Shown one piece after another: positions 36,023-48,813 of a stretch of DNA of 64,000 nucleotides. Position 1 is the first letter of the stretch. The number at the start of each line of letters is the position of its first letter. The position numbers were made by a program, and so were the translations under genes. The DNA is from Cryptomeria japonica. Its lineage: Eukaryota > Streptophyta > Pinopsida > Cupressales > Cupressaceae. The stretch is from assembly GCF_030272615.1 (NCBI RefSeq), contig NC_081411.1, forward strand, positions 209,760,744 to 209,824,743, read 5' to 3'. Below the pieces are notes generated by a model. That model had not been told where the DNA came from. It saw nothing but the letters and a program-made list of their open reading frames with translations, and searched no databases.

Positions 36023-37150
36023 TGTTGGTTCCCAAAATGGACGATGGGTTTACACTGCTTATAGGGCAAAGACCAAGTTGTTTCCCTCCAAATATCTATG
36101 GAGAGCCACCTCCAACTATCAATATCTATCAGGCTTGGACCAAAAATAACAAGGACGGAAGGTCCTCCTGCGCTTTGGGCTCTATAGAACCAGGGAGGGT
36201 GATCCCTTCAGTAATAAATTCTTGCTCTATACAAGGATACTTAGGACCTTATTGAAAACAAAGCAGATTATATCATAATAAAACTCAATAGAAAGGGAGA
36301 ATGCTCAAGGATGGAAAATCCTTCAGTGATCCTCAACCTTAAACTGGAGTATGAGAGATGGTGAGACTATTTTCAAAAAATACATAAAACTTAGCAAATG
36401 ATTTGTTCTATTGTTTAAAAGATTCTCTCTGAGAGATCATAAATAAGATAAAACCAAAAAACTGAGAACCTAATGAGATTTGCTAGCAAATACTAGTGCC
36501 TTATTCATTTGGGCTATAGAGTCTATAAAAAGTGTTACTGAAAATCTAATAAAACTTCATCTAATAGCGTGTCTTGCCTTGAAACAAGACTGCCTTACAA
36601 TATTACTCTTCTTGTAATCCTTTATCTGAACTACCTATCAAATCCTATCGCGAGCCTTATTTCCTCTGTAATCTTATTCAAGCATTTTAATTAACCCCTT
36701 GGACTAAAGCATTGAATAGAAGAATACATACTGTATGCACTTGAAAATGGTCTGAAGATAATTAATTAAATAAGCAATTTTTTAATTAATCCCCCTTCCA
36801 TATTTAATTAAATTCATTAGTAATTTGATTAAATTCTCCCTTTCATCTACTTATTAATAAATATAAGGATTTATTTAATAGGTTCATTTAAATAGTCCCC
36901 TTAGATTAATTAATCCTCCCCCCATTGAATTCATTTCTTCTAAACCCCTAATTAATTAAAACAAATAAATTTATGAATTGTTGAAAGTTAATTAGCCTTT
37001 TCCTATTATTTGAATTTTTAATTTCAAATTACCCACATGGCTCCTAACTTTTAACCACCTAACTTAACCATCGCCTAAACTAACCCATTCCACCTAACCT
37101 TGGGTTTGACTAACCCTATCATATCTTGCACATTCCTCTATTGGAGTCCC
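36023..37150 (-). repeat. element H 5' LTR, right end approximate
   Basis: Starts TGTTGGTTCCC next to the primer-binding-like site. 36023-36505 matches 15075-15530, including 'aaaatggacgatgggttta' and 'ggacggaaggtcctc'. Beyond 36505 it is AT-rich ('aattaattaa' runs) and unlike the other LTR. The right edge is judged from a minus-strand TGTGAGGGACTCC start near 37156; an alternative edge near 37131 is possible. Confidence 0.6.
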
Positions 37151-37935
37151 TCACACCAGTAGTTAAGGAGTTTGGAAGCCTTGAGAGAGTTGTTGTAGTC
37201 TTTGGCTAAAAGTACTAACTGTCCTAATAGAAATATTGTCAAACTTTGGTCTGCCAATCAAGTACATTGCAAATTAATGTCACAGTAAGAGTCCTTGAAC
37301 TTGTAAGCCTCAAAGCATGTCTATAAGTCTTTTGTCGGGTTTTAAAGTCTAGAATTGAATGGTTGAAACATTGATGCATTGGTTAGCCTAGATCATTATT
37401 GAAAGTAGTCCTAATTACAAAAGACTATTAAAAATCATAGAAGTTGATACACAAAGGACATCTCATTCTAATATCACTATCCAAACCAATATTACCCCAT
37501 GATGTTGGTCCAAAGTCCATAAAAAGTCCAAGTCTAAATAAATCAAATAGTACTTCCAAGGGTGTTTAGTTGGTGGAGAGTATGACCATTGTCCTTGTAT
37601 ATTGAAATCATAGAACAACCCCTACCTCGGCATCACTTCACAGCATACATCATCATTGAAAAGCACCCCTTTCATTGTATGCAAGAAGGGTGCTAAAATC
37701 GATGTGGAATTTGGATGCACAACTGCCAATTATAGTTGCTTGAAATTTTCTAAAGCCTTTAATAAAAATCGATTCTGTCGAAATCGTGTGATCATTTGAT
37801 TTAAACACTTCACATTATTCAATACCCGCCTACAACCTATCATTCTGCACTTCCAAACACCTACATACTCCGTTCTCGTCCTATCCACTGCTGCATCACG
37901 TCTAAAGGGTAATATATCGTGTACTACCTAAACTC
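37151..37935. other. unassigned sequence between element H and the KFB duplicate
   Basis: No gene, RNA or element edge identified. Confidence 0.45.
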
Positions 37936-38185
37936 ATGTCATTTTCTTTTCGTTTCCTTGGCAGCAATAACATGGTTTTAATCTCGAATGCCCTATTTGT
38001 TCTGGCTTCATCCCATTTCTTCTTCTTACTACTTTATTTTCTATTGCAAAACTCTCATGCTTCCAAGATGGTATTGACTATGTACTCATGCCATCACCTT
38101 CTGCTCTCAATCCTCTATTTTCTTCGTGCTTCATGCTCCATCCACTTTAACCTGATGAGCATCCATCATATATCCACCAGCTTTA
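37936..38185. repeat. KFB-locus duplicate, 3' flank part
   Basis: Paralogous to 9425-9680. After 38185 the copies differ by about 1.1 kb that is present here and absent at 9680 (this locus 38186-39296), and they rejoin at 'cactaattgtaatatt' near 39297. Confidence 0.75.
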
Positions 38186-39022
38186 AGTATGGCACATGCA
38201 TGGGGGAGTGCTACCAATAGTCTGAGAATCTCACCTTTGTACCTTTTTTCACATTTTCTCACATTTTTCTTCCTCTATCGTATGAGATCACCAAAGGCCA
38301 AGGAAGTCATGCCCTACTACCTGTGCAACTATTCCTAGCATACACGCACCATTACATTCCTATTAATTGCGGTTGTCTCCTTTTTCCAACTTTCACCATT
38401 GTAATCTTCTTTCATTTTGCCTTATTTTCTTTATTTTCTTTATTTAATACTCTATTAGATGGGTCTAACATAGAGATGTGACAGTATTGTATCTTTGTCT
38501 GTACAGTGTCTTTAGAAAATGTATTGAAATGTATGGTTGATTTTGATTTTTAATAAAAAAATAAAAAATTATAGTTTTTTATTTTAATCTATCTATATAT
38601 TGGGAATTCAATATTAGAATTTGTGTCACAATATTTTTTGAATTGTTATCAATTATGTAAATAAAATTGCTTTTTATAAAGTCTTAAAAAATGTATTGAA
38701 GGATTCTGTAATGGTAGTTGGGAGAATATTTTTCCTTGTATCACATTGTTTATGAAAATTATGAGATTAACACTCATAATCTTTATTTCTTGATTTGTGT
38801 TGATTGTATATTATTAGAAAGGACTATACTACTAAATTTAGATATAGTTTCTAAAACATCTTTGAATTTTTTATTGTAAGAAAATGCTTTAGTTTGACAA
38901 AAAAATGAATTGATTGTCTTTTATCTAGAAACATTATATGTATCCAAGTGTAATATTATAAAGCTAATGAATTTATTTCAATACATTATCCTATATGATT
39001 ATTAAATAAGATTTATATTAAC

Positions 39023-39222
39023 ATTGCAACTGTTTTGAATTCAAATGCTAAGAATAAACTTAAGATGAATTGTTTGACAAAATTTCAACAAAAAGTAATC
39101 TAATAAAATATACTAAATTTATATTACAACTCTTTTGAATTCAAATGCTAATAATAAACTTAAGATGAATTGTTTGACAAAATGTCAACAAAAAGTAATC
39201 TAATAAAATATACTAAATTTAT
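39023..39222. repeat. tandem duplication, 100-bp unit
   Basis: Copies 39023-39122 and 39123-39222 differ at only a few positions (for example ATTGCAACTG against ATTACAACTC). It lies in the extra 1.1 kb of this locus. Confidence 0.93.
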
Positions 39223-39389
39223 ATTTATATGTATGATATTTATGATAGTTTTGATAAATTAAAAAATTATATACATAATAAAAAATAAAGTACATCACTA
39301 ATTGTAATATTCCAAGGAATAGATACCTGAATTCTACTTTGAACTGTTAATGTTTTAAATAATTTACCAATGAAGCAGGCAACAATACA

Positions 39390-40220
39390 TTAAATTTCTA
39401 TCGTGGCAACACATATGACATCCACGCCCACTAACTTCAGTTTGTCAAGAGAAATCCACCTCTTAGAAAGAGGCGCTCCAGGATTATACATATAACAAAT
39501 GGTTGGCTGATCGATGGAAGCCATGTCGTTTCCAAACAAGAAAATTTTATCCAACCAAACTGTCACATAAATTTGACCTGGCCACCACACTCTGGGATTA
39601 ACCTGCTCAAGTTTTCTAGGGAGGGGATCCAATTCTCTCCACACATTTCCTTCCCAATCATATTGCATTATTCTATTCGTGCTGAATGCAAGCAGTCGTT
39701 CAAATATATTGTAGATGGACCATAAATTTCGCTGAGCCATATTTACTATTGACCATACTCCTCTGCTGGGATCAAATCTTTGACATACACTACCAATGAT
39801 ATAAAACATTCCTTCAAAACAAACACCCCTACAGAAGCCAACTTCTTCGAGCATCTCAGGAAGAAGCTCCCACTTGTCTTCATCTACTTTATAAACTGCT
39901 GCATCACGGAGTTTATGTGAGAAGGCAAATTGGACCGTCCTCCTGCAATGTAAATCGATCCTTCAGGTGATGTACAACATGCAAACCTGGATCTGCCAAT
40001 TGAAATATCAACTGGATCGTATATAGATATCGCAGCATGCTCGAGGAAACATATATATTTCTCTGTCAGTCCAAACTTAATTCTATCTTGATAAAATTGA
40101 ACACATTCCATCATTTCATTAGGGTTCCAATAACTGTTTAATCTGTTGTTGAGATTTTTATGGTACTCTCAATAAGATGTCTCGAAATATTTGTTCAGGG
40201 AGCTCCTCTAGAAAATCCAT
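39390..40220 (-). pseudogene. KFB pseudogene, paralogue of 9770-10774
   Basis: Starts MDFLEELPEQIFRDILL at 40220, as in the intact gene. Lesions against it: codon 21 TAC to TAA; a 2-base loss near 40130 (GAACCTGCTAAAG against GAACCCTAATG); deletion of about 57 codons after YDPVD (40011); a 1-base loss near 39915 after GGRSN. The C-terminal third (EEVGFCRGVCFEGMFYIIG to the stop at 39390) is intact. It cannot make a complete protein. The flanks on both sides are also paralogous to the intact locus. Confidence 0.93.
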
Positions 40221-41337
40221 TATCGAGTCTTTCCTTTTAAACAAGATATAGAACTCTATTCTTTCACACCAAGTCCAAAGTGTACAGAAATTGGAAGAAT
40301 TATAACAGATATGTGTCAAAGGATGTTTAAATTGTAGGTACATATGATTTATATAATAGAAGTATTTGTATAGATTTTCTTTTTTAAAAGCTTATGTATG
40401 TGGTACATATGATAGATATAATGTTTAAGCCAAAACAATATTCTACTCAATTGCAAATTACTTAGAATAAAGAAAATAGCTGTAGATTTTAATTGATGTC
40501 AATTAAATAAATAAAATCTATTATTTATTTTGAGATTTTGGAAGAACAACTTAGAATAAAGCAAAGGACAAAAGCTGTTGTCATTTAAATAAATAAAATA
40601 TAAAAGATATTTGTAATATTGAGAGACCACAACAATTTGATTATAATAGCTTCATAAATGAAAGACATATTGAGGAGGTTGTTAGAATACCTAGATTTTC
40701 TAGAAGGTAAGAAATGTTTGTCAAATCTTAGACTATATTGTTAATATTTTTTCAAATCCCAAATTATCATTAAAATAATGAAATGCCTTCTTCACAACTA
40801 ATCATAAGAAAGCCATTAACATATTCTACATTTCTTTACCATATTAAAAAAAGATTGATCAAATACTTCCTTTTATCTTGTGCGCATCTCTCTTCTCTCT
40901 ATCCTTTTTCCTTTTCCCACACACATGCATGCGCATATTAATAGCACTGACTACTTTCAGCTCTCCACTCCATGCACCCTTGTTGCACAAGTTAACCCAT
41001 ATTTTTGTCTACATTCTTTACATCAGGTTGAATATGCTAATGTATAGTCAACCGTATAGGTGGTCGATGTGTATGTTGAATATGTAGTGAATAGTAAACT
41101 TGAATTTTTAATTCATTAGTTTGGTTGTAGAATTTGAAACGCTATACCACAATTTTTTTGTGTTGTGAAATGGATATTAATGTGGAAAACATATAGAACA
41201 TGATTTTTTTTAATAGATTGTTAGATTTATTGGAATATTATAAATGAAATCATTTTATATTAATGTTCTTGGTATTATCTAGTAAATTTGATGAAAAATT
41301 AATAGAAAATTATATGACTTATTATTGTGGTATAACT

Positions 41338-41349
41338 ATGCTTGTGAAT
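41338..41349. repeat. target-site duplication of element D, left
   Basis: ATGCTTGTGAAT, identical to 43262-43273. It is also present at 45310-45321 in the second tandem unit. Confidence 0.88.
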
Positions 41350-43261
41350 AGAGGAGGAAGATAAGAGAGAGAAGGTGTAGGTGTGACGTTAGGGTTCCAG
41401 GAGGCGGTTGCGTTGCACGGGACGCTACAAAGGACGGCGACAAAGATGAAGATGACGATGAATGAAGTCAGCTGGCGGCCTGTTTGGGGTGGAGCCTTTT
41501 GGGGTTTGAAGGGCTCTGGCCTGTGTGGCCCCTACTTTCCCTCCCCTCCTTTCTCACGACTGAGTTAATCTATGAGGATCGTTTCCAGGTCGGATGAGAA
41601 GCTTTTGTGCTGCTCGAGCCTAAGAGGGGTGTTTTGTGGGGTGATCTTTGGTGCTTTGGCCCAGGCAAGAAATTTTTATGCTTCTCGGGCCCAGGTGGGT
41701 TGAATAATACCCTCCTCTGGCTCTGCCCTTCTGTGTAGCTCCTATGTGTGTGGTTTCAGTGCAGGCCTTTGGGTTGGTTGCGATTTTGGCGCGAGGGTTT
41801 TTGTGGCTCTTTTTTTGCTGCGGGATGTCTTGCTTGGGCCTCCCTATGCGTTGATCTCTTTGGGTCTCACTAGTTTTGGTGTTGTTGAGGGTCTTGTTTC
41901 TCCAGTGGGTCCTTTGACCTGGGGGTTGTTTATGGTGGGACCCTACTCTCTTCTGGAGGTCTTGTTGAGGATGCTTCTTGGGTTGTCTTGGGGAGAGCCT
42001 TACATTCCTTTGAGTCTAGTGGGCTTCTTCTCCATCATTTTTTGTGACACCAACCAGAGCTTTATGTGCCCTATGGACTTTGTTGAAGATTTTTTGGTGG
42101 GTTGTTGTCTCTGGTTGAGTGGTTTTCCCTTCAGGATGGTGTTTGGTTTTCTTAGGTTATTTCTATAGAAGTGGCTAAATCTTATTTAGAGGTGAAGATG
42201 GGTGGTAGTAGTGATGACCTATCTTCTATAGAGGTGAACATGTTTGTTGTGGTTGATACTTGGGGAGCGGTCGGTGTGCCTGAGATGGGCCTTTCATTGA
42301 ATTTACCTCCTTATTTTATTGAGGTGGAGAGAGAGGAGGGTTTGTTTTTCTCAGTGCTGCTCTGGAAGGATGATGGTACCCTATTTTTTGGTTGTATGGG
42401 AACTGAGTATAGTCTATTTTTTTATTTTTGCCTTCTATCTCCTATCGAGGTGGAGATTTTGAAGGGTTCTTTGTGCTCTTCTATATTCTTTCTCATATTC
42501 AAGGTTATGGGATCTTTTCGAAAACCCATTTTTTCTTGAGATGGGAGCTTTGTTAATCCCAATCGCATGGTTGAGGGAGCCTAGAAAAACCCTATGTTGC
42601 TTGAGGGAGCCTATCAAAACCCTCTTGGAATTCTTTGCAGAAGGCATTGGATGCCTTGTCAAAACCCTATGTCCAAAAATTTTCTTTTAAGATGAGTTGA
42701 TATTGTGTGGGCTTGGACTTGTTGTGGGAGCCTTGCAAAACCCACTTTCTCAGGTTATGGGAGACTTACAAAACCCACTCGCAAGGTTGAGGGAACCTAG
42801 AAAAATCCTATGGTTTTTGTTCCTCAAAGGGACAGGCTAGATGCTAGCAATTTCAAAAGGCCCAGTTTGGCCAAGAAATGTTTTTGGTTAGGTTCAAGAT
42901 TTCATTTTTGTGGCTTGGAGATTCTGTTATAGGGTATGGGAGCCTGTTAAAACCCTCATTCTTTACTTTCTAATGTCTATAGTGTGGACTTAGACCTGTT
43001 ATTTTTTCCAGTCTAGTTTTTAATGTGTTTTATTTGATGTTTGGCTGGTGTTTGGTTTATTGTGGCTACTCCTTTTTGTTTTTTAATTTTTTGCAGCATT
43101 TGTGTTTTGGGATCTAGACGCTCGTAAGTCTAAAAGATTTCAGGTCCTTTCTAAAACTTGCAATTCCTTGTCAGGTAGTCTATCCTATTTCTTGATGGCA
43201 ACTCTATGATTGTAAGGGTTCCAAGGCCCCTTTAAAACCTATTTTATCCTAATAAAAAACA
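41350..43261 (+). mobile_element. element D: short non-LTR element, 1.9 kb
   Basis: Flanked by exact 12-bp duplications. It starts AGAGGAGGAAG, is G/T-rich, and ends with an AAGGG...CCCCTT stem followed by TAAAACC, 'ttttatcctaataaaaaa' and an A-tail, as in LINE 3' ends. A plus-strand frame at 41746-42168 is hydrophobic and is matched at 45550-45960 only as far as the tandem copy extends; no LINE ORF1, endonuclease or reverse transcriptase is present. It is probably a non-autonomous LINE derivative. Between 42505 and 42960 it holds about nine imperfect copies of GGGAGCCT...AAAACCC. Confidence 0.75.
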
Positions 43262-43273
43262 ATGCTTGTGAAT
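43262..43273. repeat. target-site duplication of element D, right
   Basis: ATGCTTGTGAAT directly after the A-tail. Confidence 0.88.
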
Positions 43274-44204
43274 GTGTTGGCAATGTGTAGGAAGGTAATG
43301 GGGACTATCCGATAAAGGAGAAATAATTATCCAAATCAATTTCCTTGATGACAAGTTATAAATTGAACCATTATTTTATTTAGAAGGAATCAAAGTTTAA
43401 TTATATGATATAGTTGTGTTTATGAGTTTTATCATTGTGGGTGTTTAATGTGAGTTTTCGACTCAATTTCAATGTTAAATAGCAAAAATAGACAACTAGG
43501 ATCTATACCCTTGAGGTGGAGCCCTATTGGATATGTAATTAAAGTCCTAAGGCCTTTTTTGAGTCTTTAAAAGTTCTCATTAAGATGAGTGACAAATTTG
43601 GGGGAAGCATGAGTTGAGGGTACCAAAACCACTCCCTATATGTCATTTATAAAGGAGGACTGGGGAATGGAGTGTCTTAATTTTTGTGTGCTCTCAAAAG
43701 AGGAAAATACATCATGAAGGAGAAGGTGAGAAGGTGAAAAGTTTCACCTATCCATCCAATTTCTCCAAGTTAATCTCCCTTATATTAGGTTTGTGAAGAG
43801 AGTTGGGTGTTACCCACTTCTCCATTTTGGAGAACTTGTGTAAGATTTGGAGAAGGGAGAACAAATTAGAGATAAGGAGTCCTTGCATGAGAGATGGAGG
43901 TCAATCATGCATAGATTTTGAGAGATAAGTCTTTCTTAGTCCCTTTACCTTGTATACATATAGTAGGATTGAGATAGGATTGCAAGGTTAATCTCTAATA
44001 TTATAGGAACCAAATATAATATGTGATGTTGAGTGAGAGGTATATTGAAATTTATGTGAATCTTGTAGTGTTCAAGTGGAAGTTTGGATTTATTGTTAGA
44101 TTTGGTCATTTTGTGGTATATGAGAAGACTTCATGAATTCGACATGGTTCTATAATAATTTCTTTCTCGAAGGTGTGGGAAGAGACAATGAAAACACTTT
44201 ATCC
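43274..44204. other. flank of element D
   Basis: No recognisable gene. It continues the pre-insertion sequence up to the start of the second tandem unit. Confidence 0.45.
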
Positions 44205-45960
44205 TTTGATTTGTGTCAAAGGATGTTTAAATTGTTGGTATTGCTTTATACTTGAAAACACTTTTCTAGATTCAAAGGCCACACCCTTTGGAATGCCCTC
44301 CTAATACAGACTAAATTAATAATAGTAGTATTTGTATAGATTATTATTTTTTTAAACCTTATGTATGTGGTACATATGATAGATATAATGTTTAAGCCAA
44401 AACAATATTCTACTAAATTGCAAATTACTTAGAATAAAGCAAATAGCTGTACATTTTAATTTATGTCAATTAAATAAATAAAATCTATTATTTATCTTGA
44501 GATTTTGGAAGAACAACTTAGAATAAAGCAAAGAAAAAAAGTTGTTGTAAAAATATTTGTAATATTGAGAGACCAAAACAATATGATTATAATAGCTTCA
44601 TAAGTGGAAGACATATTGAGGAGGTTGTTAGAATACCTAGATTTTCTAGAGGGTAAGAAATATTTGTCAAATCTTAGACTATATTGTTAATATTTTTTCA
44701 AATCCCAAATTATTACTTTAATACCTTCTTCACAACTAATAATAAGAAAGTCATTAACATATTCTACATTTCTTTACCTTATAAAAAAGATTGATAACAT
44801 TAAAGAAAAGAAAGAGGATCAAATACTTCCTTTTATCTTGTGCACATCTCTCTTCTCTCTCTATCCTTTCTTCTTTTCCCACACACATGCATGCACATGT
44901 TAATAGCACTGACTACTTTCAGCTCTCCAATCAATGAACCCTTGTCACACAAGTTAACCCATTTTTTTGTCTACATTCTTTACATCAGGTTGAATATGCT
45001 AAGGTATAGTCAAGCGTATAGGTGGTCAATGTGTATGTTGAATATGTGGTGAATAGTAAACTTGATTTTTTAATTAATTAGTTTGGTTGTAGAATTTGAA
45101 ACCCTATACCACAATGTTTTTGTGTTGTAATATGGATAGCAATGTAGAAAGTAATTATAACACACTGCACATGATTTTCTTTAATAGATTATTAGATTTA
45201 TTGGAATATTGTAAGTGAAATGATTTTATATTAATGTTCTTGGTATTATCTAGTAAATTTGATTAAAAAAATAATAGAAAATAATATGACTTATTACTGT
45301 GGTATAACTATGCTTGTGAATAGAGGAGGAAGATGAGAGAGAGAAGGTGTGGGTGTGACGTGAGGGTTCTAGGAGGTGGCTACATTCCAGGGGATGCTAC
45401 AGAAGCTTTTGTGTTGCTGGAGCCTAGAAGGGGTGTATTATGGGGTGATCTTTGGTGCTCTGGTCCAGGGAAGAAAGTTTTATGCTTCTCAGGCCTAGGT
45501 GGGTCGATAAATACCCTTCTTTGGCTCTGCCCTTATGTGTAGCTCCTATGAGTGTGGTTTCAGTGTGGGCCTTTGGGTTGGTTGTGATTTTGGTGGGAGG
45601 GATTTTTTGGCTATTTTTTTTGTTGCAGGATTTCTTGCTTGGGCCTCCCTATGCGTTGATCTCTTTGGGTCTCACTAGTTTTGGTGTTGTTGAGGGTCTT
45701 GTTTCTCTAGTGGGTCCTGTGAGTTGGGGGTTGTCTATGGTGGGACCCTGCTCTCTTCTGGAGGTCTTGTTGAGAATGGTTCTTGGGTTGTCGTGGGGAG
45801 AGCCTTACGTTGTTGTGAGCCTGGTGGGCTTCTTCTCCATTTTTTGTTGTGACACCACCCAGGGATTTATGTTCCCTATGGACTTTGTTGAAGATTTTTT
45901 GGTGGGTTTTTTTGGTCTAGTTGAGTGGTTTTCCCTTCGAGATGGTGTTTGGTTTTCCCT
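44205..45960. repeat. 3.9-kb tandem duplication, unit 2 (truncated)
   Basis: Matches 40309-~42150, including the left target copy and the first ~640 bases of element D (from 45322), then diverges at 'ttcaagatggtactcatg'. The D-derived plus-strand frame (45452-45985) has the same hydrophobic sequence (GPPYALISLGLTSFGVVEGL) but a different start and end. Confidence 0.85.
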
Positions 45961-46333
45961 TCAAGATGGTACTCATGTTACTTAATATATAATAATATTA
46001 ACATAGATATACATATCAATAAACTATAACTATTATTGTAGTATGGAATCCATATGATCATACATAAAAAGGGACAAGTATTCACTATTGGAATCCATTA
46101 TGTAAATGGAATGATTTTTGCATAGTTATCACATAACTAAAATGTAATTAAGTTTTTTTTTTCAAAGGCAAAGCATGAATGCATACTTTATATTATTAAT
46201 TAGATATAAAATTTACATAAAAAAATATGTTTATGAAAATGATCTAGATCATCTTGTAGATCATATTAGAAACTACAACAAAAAACAAAAAAGAGACTAT
46301 CTCAGAGAGAAGTGCTCAATTTGAGAAACTACT
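45961..46333. other. left flank of the solo LTR
   Basis: AT-rich, no gene. The last ~65 bases (46268-46333) match 50194-50263 on the other side of the LTR, suggesting a pre-existing tandem repeat at the insertion site. Confidence 0.6.
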
Positions 46334-48779
46334 TGTGAGGCCTCACCTCGACTCAGTCTGACATTCAGTGGATTTTATATTTAGACTATGATGGATACTT
46401 TATTTTGATGCATTTTGAGACTTAGAACTTATATGATTTCAGGATTTGGATAACATGGCTATGATTTGGTGATTTACTTATATCCTTTATGAGATAGAAC
46501 ACTACATGATTGTTAGATAGGATGATATTGCAATGATAGATGTCGTTATTGAATTTGCAGGACTTTACTCTGAATATAGAACTATGATGAATGTTTAGTT
46601 TATGTCAATTGGGATGAAATTGCTTATGTGAATTTGCTTGATAAAAGATGTATTCAATCTGTGCAGATGAAAATTGTATGCAAGTAATGATGTGTATTGT
46701 TATATTATTGAATTATATTATATATGGATATTTGGAAGTACTAATGTGTAAATTGAGATGCGCAGGAAATTTACCATGTGACCATGGAAAATTACGGAGA
46801 ATCAAACCTAGACTTATGTATGTTCGTAAGCCAGGGTTTGTCTATTTGGAGAGACAACACCCCGTTTGTGTTGTATTTTATTCGTAACAGTATATGCTGC
46901 ATGAGTGTTAAGTGTTATTTAAATTTATTGTGTAAAAAAACCACAAGAGACAATTTCATGTTTTATTTTTTTGTAAAAGTGTTTTATTTGTGTCACTTGA
47001 CACATGTGTGGATTTAAATTTAAGTGTTTTATTTTGTCTTTTGGTGGGAAAGTGTTTAATTATAGTTCTTCTTAAATAAAATAATGTGGGAATATAATAT
47101 TTGGGGTGGTCAACTTATGTTTGACCCGAAAATAAACTTCAGAGGGGTTTAAAATGGGTTAAATGAACACCTACGGGTAGTTTAATAGGGTTTCCTAAAG
47201 CCCATAAGGTATACCTAGGGGTTAGGCGTAATTTTAGGCAAGTTTCTACTTTATAATGATCTTTTTAACGCTTTAAAAATTGGTTTTTTTGAGTTGTGCA
47301 AAAATTGAAAAATTAGAAGTTAAATATAATCAAGATTTTTCTTATTCGAATGAGAGTCTTTTTGCATTTTTGCTTTCTTTCCTTTTTGGTTTTTAGAAAC
47401 TTGTGAGAACTCACAGAGTGAGCTTCTTAAGCAAGATTTTGAGATTTTGAGGGTAATCACCCACTCTCCATTTTTGGAGATAAGAGAAATTTTGAAAAGA
47501 AAATAATGTTATGGAATAGAAAAATTGATTAAGGGTAGAAGGAAAAAGATTTGTGGATTGGGCAGCTCTTCATCAAATATCATAATACCTTTGGGCAGAT
47601 TAAGGTTGGTTTCAGTTATTCATTATAATGTCTTCTTCTTGCTTATGTCTGGAAGTTTGCTGGTGTAAGAAATCTGTGTTCTTGAATATTTTTGTTAGAA
47701 AATCTTTTGGTATTTTTGCATTACGATTTGTTTGTGTTTTGGGAGTTTTCTCAAGACCTCTTACTCTTGGGAGAGAAGAGGATCTTGTGGGTGGTAGCAG
47801 TGACAACCCTCAAGTGAGAGACTCTCTTTTGAGAGCGATCACAAGGGATCTTTGTGTGACCCTTGCTGCATGGCCTGTTTGTGCAATGGGGGTCATAAGG
47901 AGGGATATAAGGCTAGAATGCCTTTGGGGGGCATAAGGAATAAGGGGTTGAGATTCTTGATATAATTATTGTGCCATGAGGTGGCTTCTTATTTATTTCA
48001 TACTTGCAGTTCTCCTTAGGGTATTGGTCCACTACCACCCTTTGAAAAAAGTCCATCACCAAAGTGTGGTGCTGTGAAGCCAAGTTGGGAATGTGTCTGG
48101 AAAATCTGTATGTAATTGTCTTCTATGTGTTTGCCTGTTTGTTACCCATCTAGGAATTGGTTCTCTGAGCTCGGGGGTGGCTACTAGTTAGCCTAGGCTG
48201 GGAGGTGAGCACTCCGTGGTCATATTTGTGTTTTCTATTATGCAGGAAAGTCAGGAGAAGAGAATAGGAACCTTGAAAAGACACAGAAGATTATTGTTGA
48301 AGATACTTAAATCCAGTTGCAAATATTTGTATAAATTTGTTATAGAAGTATGCCTCATTCATTTATAAGAGAAGCAAGTTGTAATTCTTGAAAATAGTCT
48401 TGAAGTTATTGTTGTAGCTAAACAAAGGAACATCCTGTAAAATTTGCAGATTACCTCAGAGTTGTAAAAGCTTGTTTGATTTCTACTTCTAATTTTTAGA
48501 AAAAAAAAAAAAAGCCACTTTGAGTTGCATGCAAAAGCTTCTTTGTATTATAAAAAAAAAATTAGTTTGCAATTAAATTTTATCTATATTTCTACTTGTT
48601 GAAAATATGAGTTTATTTTTGCTGAAAGATCTTATGTATTTAAAAAAAAAAGGGAATGTTTAAAGTTATTGCTTAATTAGTTGAAAAATCAATGAATCTA
48701 TTTATTATAGAGTAGTATATTGTATTTCTTAAAATGTAGTTCTAAATTGTATTTTAAATTAGTGTTTATTAAAAAGCTT

Positions 48780-48782
<3 letters not shown>

Positions 48783-48813
<31 letters not shown>

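Larger units (their letters stand above)
15075..37150 (-). mobile_element. element H: old LTR retroelement with two nested insertions
   Basis: Inferred composite: LTR 15075-15899; internal parts 15900-18511, 26365-27186 and 34542-36022; primer-binding-like site at 36001-36017; LTR from 36023 to about 37150. Net internal length is about 4.9 kb, with gag and an acidic frame but no reverse transcriptase or integrase visible, as in TR-GAG-type non-autonomous elements. It is interrupted by T (18512-26364) and Copia-2 (27187-34541); H's frame rejoins at both points. The two LTRs match only in the part nearest the gag side, so either the outer halves were exchanged by recombination or these are two related elements. 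The right boundary is approximate. Confidence 0.5.
40309..44204. repeat. 3.9-kb tandem duplication, unit 1
   Basis: Sequence from 40309 ('tgtgtcaaaggatgtttaaa') recurs from 44205, so unit 1 runs to the base before unit 2. It contains KFB upstream sequence, a stretch near 40860-41100, and element D. It lacks about 95 bases near 40345 that unit 2 and the 10852 locus both keep. Confidence 0.75.

Noticed and set aside
41746-42539. Hydrophobic frames in element D as membrane proteins
   Set aside because: The match to 45452-45985 reflects the tandem duplication, not conservation. The composition is G/T-rich and no LINE domain is visible.
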